This document shows positions 60,430 through 64,000 of a DNA stretch of 64,000 nt, in pieces. The notes below the pieces were generated by a model. The model did not search any database. It had not been told where the DNA came from and saw only the letters and a program-made list of their open reading frames with translations. Location: assembly GCA_003480725.1 (NCBI GenBank), contig QUJQ01000004.1, forward strand, positions 321,927-385,926, in the 5' to 3' direction. Numbering within the stretch: the stretch's first letter is position 1; each line of letters starts with the position of its first letter. The DNA is from Clostridiaceae bacterium AM27-36LB (GTDB taxonomy: Bacteria > Bacillota > Clostridia > Lachnospirales > Lachnospiraceae). The translations under genes and the position numbers were made by a program.

Positions 60430-60858
60430 ATTCATATAATGATTTTGAAATTGTATTTTCGAGAAGAGAATACCCTTGACAAATCTCGTCTCAATTGGAA
60501 CTTCTCGTACTTTTGCCGCCATGTTATTGCTAACAATCTCAACTTTATTGGGAACCTGCGTTGAAATTCCCAGCTGATTAGCAAATGTATTACCCAAATA
60601 GAAACCATCTACTTTTCCACCTCTGGAAACATATTTGTATCTGGCAACCGTATCTGCATTTACGCCCACATTTGTTTTTAGTCGTGATTTCTTAGGCAAA
60701 TAATAAATGCCATTCTCATATTTTTGTAGTTTTCCCTCATCGCACAGCTTTTTTAGCTGCTGATTTACTACAGATTTTGTAATTCCCTTAATCACTATAT
60801 CAGAAAAGAATATAGGCTCTGCTTCCTTATAATTGTCTTTCAAAAATTCATATAACAT
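60406..60858 (-). pseudogene. Truncated AbiEi-like antitoxin (orphan)
   Basis: 150 codons, about two-thirds of the full AbiEi at 37614-38315. The winged helix is kept (KSVVNQQLKKLCDEGKLQKYENGIYYLPKKSRL) and the first part of the second domain follows (VNADTVARYKYVSRGGKVDGFYLGN). It breaks off at HYMNESVLFRV, where a terminator hairpin begins. No toxin gene follows. The T-run of another terminator directly abuts the ATG, leaving no Shine-Dalgarno. It may be a dead remnant or a promoter-binding fragment. Confidence 0.65.
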
Positions 60859-60906
60859 AAAAAAAGATCTGTCACCCTTAGGATTCTTCCCAAAGCCAAC
60901 AGATCT
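60859..60906 (-). terminator. Terminator abutting the truncated abiEi start
   Basis: Minus strand ACAGATCT region (60906-60899... the arm AGATCTGT), loop, ACAGATCT (60872-60865), then TTTTTT running into ATG at 60858. It ends the FUSC operon transcript. Confidence 0.7.
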
Positions 60907-60917
60907 TACATTTTCCC

Positions 60918-60975
60918 TTACATCTTTATACTCTTTGCCAGACTCGTCAGCAAAGCTGCCATCTCCGGATTAACC
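60918..60975 (-). pseudogene. C-terminal tail of an unknown protein (copy 2)
   Basis: Minus-strand frame reading NPEMAALLTSLAKSIKM then TAA (60920-60918). It matches 38 of 41 bases with 38492-38532. Lies between the FUSC stop and the abiEi remnant, with no start of its own. As with copy 1 it sits just ahead of an AbiEi gene on the same strand. Confidence 0.5.
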
Positions 60976-60995
60976 TTTTTTCTTTCTAACCCACG

Positions 60996-62060
60996 TTATT
61001 TTGCAGCCACGGTTACCACTGTTTCCTTTTTTTTCGACATAAGCCAATAAAACATAGAACAAAATATTAATGCAAATACAACGCCAAAAACATTCTGAAT
61101 CACTCTAAGACCAACTGCTCCTTTTAGTCCATAACTCTCTGTAGCAATGGCCAAAGCACCAAATGTGTTAAATACTGCCTGCCAGCCATATTTTGCAGAA
61201 AGTCCTACACCAATTCCGCCAAGGATTCCTATGTATGTATAGATGGATGACGGAAGCAGAAAATATAGTACTGTAAAGCATATTACACCTGCAATATTTC
61301 CGACAATCCTTTTGCGGACTCTGTATTGCATGTCCTCCATAAATGGTAAGATTGCTGACATTGCCGCAATTCCAGCCCACATTGCCCGTGGCATATTGCA
61401 AAGTTCCGCAATGCAGAGTACTGCCGGTACGCATATGATCTGACATAACTGCCACTTTGTTCTGGAAGAAGATATATCAAATTCCTGTACCAAATCATTC
61501 AAATTTCTTTTATACGTTCTGTTTTTATGATTTCGATAAAATACGAAGCAGGTAAGTGCTGCACCTAATGCCATTCCGGTTAATCGCATCTGATAACTTT
61601 TTCCTGTTACATCATATCCATACAATAACAGATAACCAAGAACCAATGTGGATTGGTTAAACATGAATGGGTTATGACATCCGAACAGAATCAGCACTGC
61701 CAGTGCAGCAATGTTTAACAGCATTCCAAGTACCGGTGAAATCTGGTTTGCTAAATGCGGACATACAGTCATAATTACAAAGAACAAAGCCAAAAGCATC
61801 GTAGATTGTCCGGTGTGGATCCCCAGATCCGCATTCCGAAATACCATAAGGCATAATAAAACTACTACACCCACAATACTATTCTCATTTCCAAATAAGA
61901 TACTGAAAATAGTAACAAATAAAAAACAAAATGCCATTGTAACAGCTATCTTTACCAAATATACCAGTATATGATATGATTTTTCTTTCACTGTTTCACT
62001 CTTTTTCAACAGATTTTTAGAACCTGCCTGATTTAACTGCAATTCCTGATAAAATGTCAT
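60996..62060 (-). CDS. FUSC-family membrane transporter
   Basis: 354 aa with about ten hydrophobic helices in two blocks (50-160 and 205-345) separated by a short charged linker. It fits the FUSC / aromatic-acid exporter superfamily: GLRVIQNVFGVVFALIF and the repeat-like ENSIVGVVVLLCLMVFRNADLGIHTGQSTM are typical. Such pumps expel toxic acids or drugs. It follows the sensor kinase by 31 bp, so it is likely the target of that two-component system. Confidence 0.8.
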   Translation of the reverse strand: MTFYQELQLNQAGSKNLLKKSETVKEKSYHILVYLVKIAVTMAFCFLFVTIFSILFGNENSIVGVVVLLCLMVFRNADLGIHTGQSTMLLALFFVIMTVCPHLANQISPVLGMLLNIAALAVLILFGCHNPFMFNQSTLVLGYLLLYGYDVTGKSYQMRLTGMALGAALTCFVFYRNHKNRTYKRNLNDLVQEFDISSSRTKWQLCQIICVPAVLCIAELCNMPRAMWAGIAAMSAILPFMEDMQYRVRKRIVGNIAGVICFTVLYFLLPSSIYTYIGILGGIGVGLSAKYGWQAVFNTFGALAIATESYGLKGAVGLRVIQNVFGVVFALIFCSMFYWLMSKKKETVVTVAAK

Positions 62061-62091
62061 GTAATTCCTCCTCTATCTGTTTTTCTTAAAC

Positions 62092-63135
62092 TTATATGGC
62101 CTCATCTTTCTGTATTGGAAGCTCTACAACAAATCTGCATCCACCATATTCCCGGTTTTCTGCCTTGATTGTCCCGCCAGCACTATCTACGATCCGTTTC
62201 ACAAGTGCAAGGCCGAGACCATTTCCTTCTGCTTTGTGAGAACCGTCTGCCTGATAAAATTTATCAAATATTCTGGTTTTCACATCATCCTCTATTCCCG
62301 GTCCTTCATCTTCCAGAATAAACATTACAGAATCCTTTTCCTGCTTCAGAAACATCATAATTGTCCCCTTTGCAGGACTGAACTTAATCGCATTATCTAA
62401 AAGATTCATCCATATATGCATAAAAAGTCCTTCATTCCCAGTATATTTAACTTCCTCCAGCTCTACCTGGAAACCAATTTCTTTTTCTGTCCATTTTGTC
62501 TCCAGGGAAAGAAATGCCTGACGGATCTGTTCATCCAAACGATATTCTGTTTTTTTCATTGGTATGTTCTGATTCTCTAACTTGGATAACAGCAAAATAT
62601 TTCCAACCAATCCGGAAAGCCTTTGGGTATTAAACAGGATTTTTTCTACATATTCCTCTTGCTCCTGAGACAGTTCTTCTCCCTGAAGAAGCATTGTATA
62701 CCCTTCAATGGCATTGATCGGGGTCTTAAACTCATGAGAAACATTGGAGACAAAATCCATCTGCAGTACTTCTGTTGCACGAAGCTCTTTTGTCATCACA
62801 TTAAAACTCTGGTAAGATTCTCCAACTTCTGCGATACGGCTGTTCGTTTCCAAGTGCTGTTCAAAATCTCCCTGCGAAACTTCCTTCATTGCTTTACTGA
62901 GTCTGGTAATTGGTTCCAGCAACCTTGCATTGATAAAAGAAGTAATCAGCCCTGCAATCAATGTATTAAAAATCAAAAGCCAGCCAAGCGCAGGTATGCT
63001 ACCAGGCAGATTAAAAAAATGATTCAAAAAAGCAAATAATAACGCAGATATGACTGTTGAAAATACAAGTGCCAGCCAGATTGCACCAGTCAGACAGGAT
63101 CGGATCCGCAATCCTTTTTCTTTCTTTTGTTCCAT
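62092..63135 (-). CDS. Membrane sensor histidine kinase
   Basis: 347 aa. Two transmembrane helices (about 18-38 and 50-70) with only a short external loop, a HAMP linker (LLEPITRLSKAMKEVSQGDF), HisKA His134 (FVSNVSHEFKTPINAIEGYT), and HATPase motifs (NLLDNAIKF, DEGPGIED, GNGLGLALVKRIV). The short sensor loop is typical of envelope-stress or intramembrane-sensing kinases. ATG overlaps the regulator stop, so the pair is translated together. Confidence 0.93.
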   Translation of the reverse strand: MEQKKEKGLRIRSCLTGAIWLALVFSTVISALLFAFLNHFFNLPGSIPALGWLLIFNTLIAGLITSFINARLLEPITRLSKAMKEVSQGDFEQHLETNSRIAEVGESYQSFNVMTKELRATEVLQMDFVSNVSHEFKTPINAIEGYTMLLQGEELSQEQEEYVEKILFNTQRLSGLVGNILLLSKLENQNIPMKKTEYRLDEQIRQAFLSLETKWTEKEIGFQVELEEVKYTGNEGLFMHIWMNLLDNAIKFSPAKGTIMMFLKQEKDSVMFILEDEGPGIEDDVKTRIFDKFYQADGSHKAEGNGLGLALVKRIVDSAGGTIKAENREYGGCRFVVELPIQKDEAI

Positions 63136-63806
63136 TATTTTTTCACCACCTTGTATCCAATTCCACGCATTGTTACGATTTCAAAATCAGGGTTATCTTT
63201 CAAACGCTCCCTGATTCTTCCTATATGTACCTCTATCGTATGTGGGTCTGCCTCCGTCTCGTATCCCCATACTTCATCCATCAACTGTTGTTTTGTAAAT
63301 ATTCTGCCTGGCGAAGCTGCAAGCTTATATAAAAGCAGGAATTCTTTTTTAGGCAAAACAAGACTTTCCTTATCAGTTGTAACCGTCATTGCATCATAAT
63401 CAAACTCTGTTGAACCGATCACAATTTTGTGTTCATTCAATATCTGTGCACGGCGAAGCAGTGCTCCGACTCTTAAAACCATTTCATTCACATTTACCGG
63501 TTTTACCATATAATCGTCACTTCCCGAAAGAAATCCCTGGCGCATATCATCAAAGGAACCTTTCGCAGTGATCATAAGTACCGGTATCTGATATCCTGCT
63601 GAACGGAGTTCCGACACCAGTTCATAACCATCCATAACCGGCATCATAATATCGGAAATGATCAGATCAATATACTCTTTATCCAATATTTCTAATGCCA
63701 GTGCTCCATCCGATGCACTTTTGACCTGATATCCATTCTTCTCAAGCACTTTTTGGAATAGCTGGCTTAATTCTTTATCATCTTCTACAATTAATATTTG
63801 AAACAC
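63135..63806 (-). CDS. OmpR-family response regulator
   Basis: 223 aa. Receiver with Asp52 (DLIISDIMMPVMDG), MITAKGS and VKPVN Lys, and a C-terminal winged HTH (LPKKEFLLLYKLAASPGRIFTKQQLMDEVWGYE...TIEVHIGRIRERLKD). It is the first gene of the regulator-kinase-FUSC operon. Heptamer direct repeats in its promoter suggest autoregulation. Confidence 0.95.
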   Translation of the reverse strand: MFQILIVEDDKELSQLFQKVLEKNGYQVKSASDGALALEILDKEYIDLIISDIMMPVMDGYELVSELRSAGYQIPVLMITAKGSFDDMRQGFLSGSDDYMVKPVNVNEMVLRVGALLRRAQILNEHKIVIGSTEFDYDAMTVTTDKESLVLPKKEFLLLYKLAASPGRIFTKQQLMDEVWGYETEADPHTIEVHIGRIRERLKDNPDFEIVTMRGIGYKVVKK

Positions 63807-63873
63807 GATCTTCTTCCTCCTTTATCAGAACAGATATCAATTCCTGTTTTCATCTTATGTCTATACAATACAA

Positions 63874-63896
63874 AGTCAACCTCAATTTTACCTCAA
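63874..63896 (-). promoter_or_regulatory. Direct heptamer repeats and -35 of the two-component operon
   Basis: TTGAGGT occurs twice on the minus strand (63896-63890 and 63885-63879), with an 11-bp period, then TTGACT (63879-63874) as a -35. This is the layout of OmpR/PhoB-type operators. The -10 is not clear. Confidence 0.6.
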
Positions 63897-63945
63897 CAGA
63901 ATTAATTTTATCCATGTAAATTTCCTGTACCGGCAATCAGACATA

Positions 63946-64000
63946 ATCGAGTAGGAGGCTAACCATTAGTTGATTAGCCGACCTCTCACACCACCGTGCG
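63946..64000 (-). mobile_element. 3' end of a group II intron (partial)
   Basis: The minus strand reads GTGCG... from the window edge as CGCACGGTGGTGTGAGAGG, then a stem GGCTAA/TTAGCC like domain VI, and ends CCTCCTACTCGAT. These are the usual closing sequences of clostridial group II introns. The catalytic domain V and the reverse-transcriptase gene would lie beyond the window. The insertion point appears to be at about 63946, upstream of the two-component operon. Confidence 0.65.

Overview
The window looks like a chromosomal segment of an anaerobic, spore-forming Clostridia bacterium, probably Lachnospiraceae. Support: spoIID and spoIIQ side by side, tandem Spo0A-type boxes, a reverse-type rubrerythrin with a Fur/PerR regulator and a matching operator, a T-box ahead of ileS, and strong Gram-positive Shine-Dalgarno sites. 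No species is claimed. Starts given here were moved to internal codons where a Shine-Dalgarno sequence decides it.

Layout. 0-11 kb: a secreted-protein fragment, an anti-sigma-like membrane protein, murG, a truncated sigma factor, a HIT hydrolase, an orphan histidine kinase behind tandem 0A boxes, a GIY-YIG protein, tRNA-Lys, trmB, a gene-free stretch with four DnaA boxes, rubrerythrin plus PerR, a cell-wall hydrolase and a hemolysin III protein. 9.4-17.3 kb: spoIIQ, spoIID, glgP and ileS on the minus strand. 17.3-33 kb: a thiamine-binding-type protein, a D,D-carboxypeptidase, a sugar ABC operon with an FGGY kinase and a TrpA-like aldolase under a SorC regulator, a methyltransferase, MATE and MFS transporters, and yaaA-bcp. 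32-35.6 kb: a redox locus (DUF134/NifX-type protein, Crp/Fnr regulator, CoA-disulfide reductase with rhodanese, thioredoxin).

The accessory part starts near 35.7 kb. It holds an acetyltransferase between 17-bp direct repeats, an AbiEi/AbiEii toxin-antitoxin pair, a visibly GC-richer catabolic cluster (38.7-45.4 kb: DUF1177, Asp/Glu racemase, M29-like protein, NCS1 permease, nitrilase, PucR regulator), an AIM24 gene, a Schlafen-AlbA_2/ATPase regulator gene bracketed by copies of one operator-like repeat, a decayed mobile-element gene tail, and a complete kdp potassium island (49.7-60.3 kb). The island also carries a KtrB/TrkH channel, a membrane-anchored LysR-type sensor domain, kdpF and another small membrane protein. 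A truncated AbiEi gene and a repeated protein tail follow it. The window ends with a FUSC-type transporter, its two-component system, and the 3' end of a group II intron.

How parts fit together: PerR should repress rubrerythrin from a palindrome just after its promoter. The Crp/Fnr regulator may act on the trx-CoADR promoter, where a palindrome sits near -41. SorC and PucR are positioned to control the sugar and catabolic operons. KdpDE should control kdpFABC. Terminators, promoters and operators were read by eye. No database search, folding or alignment was run.
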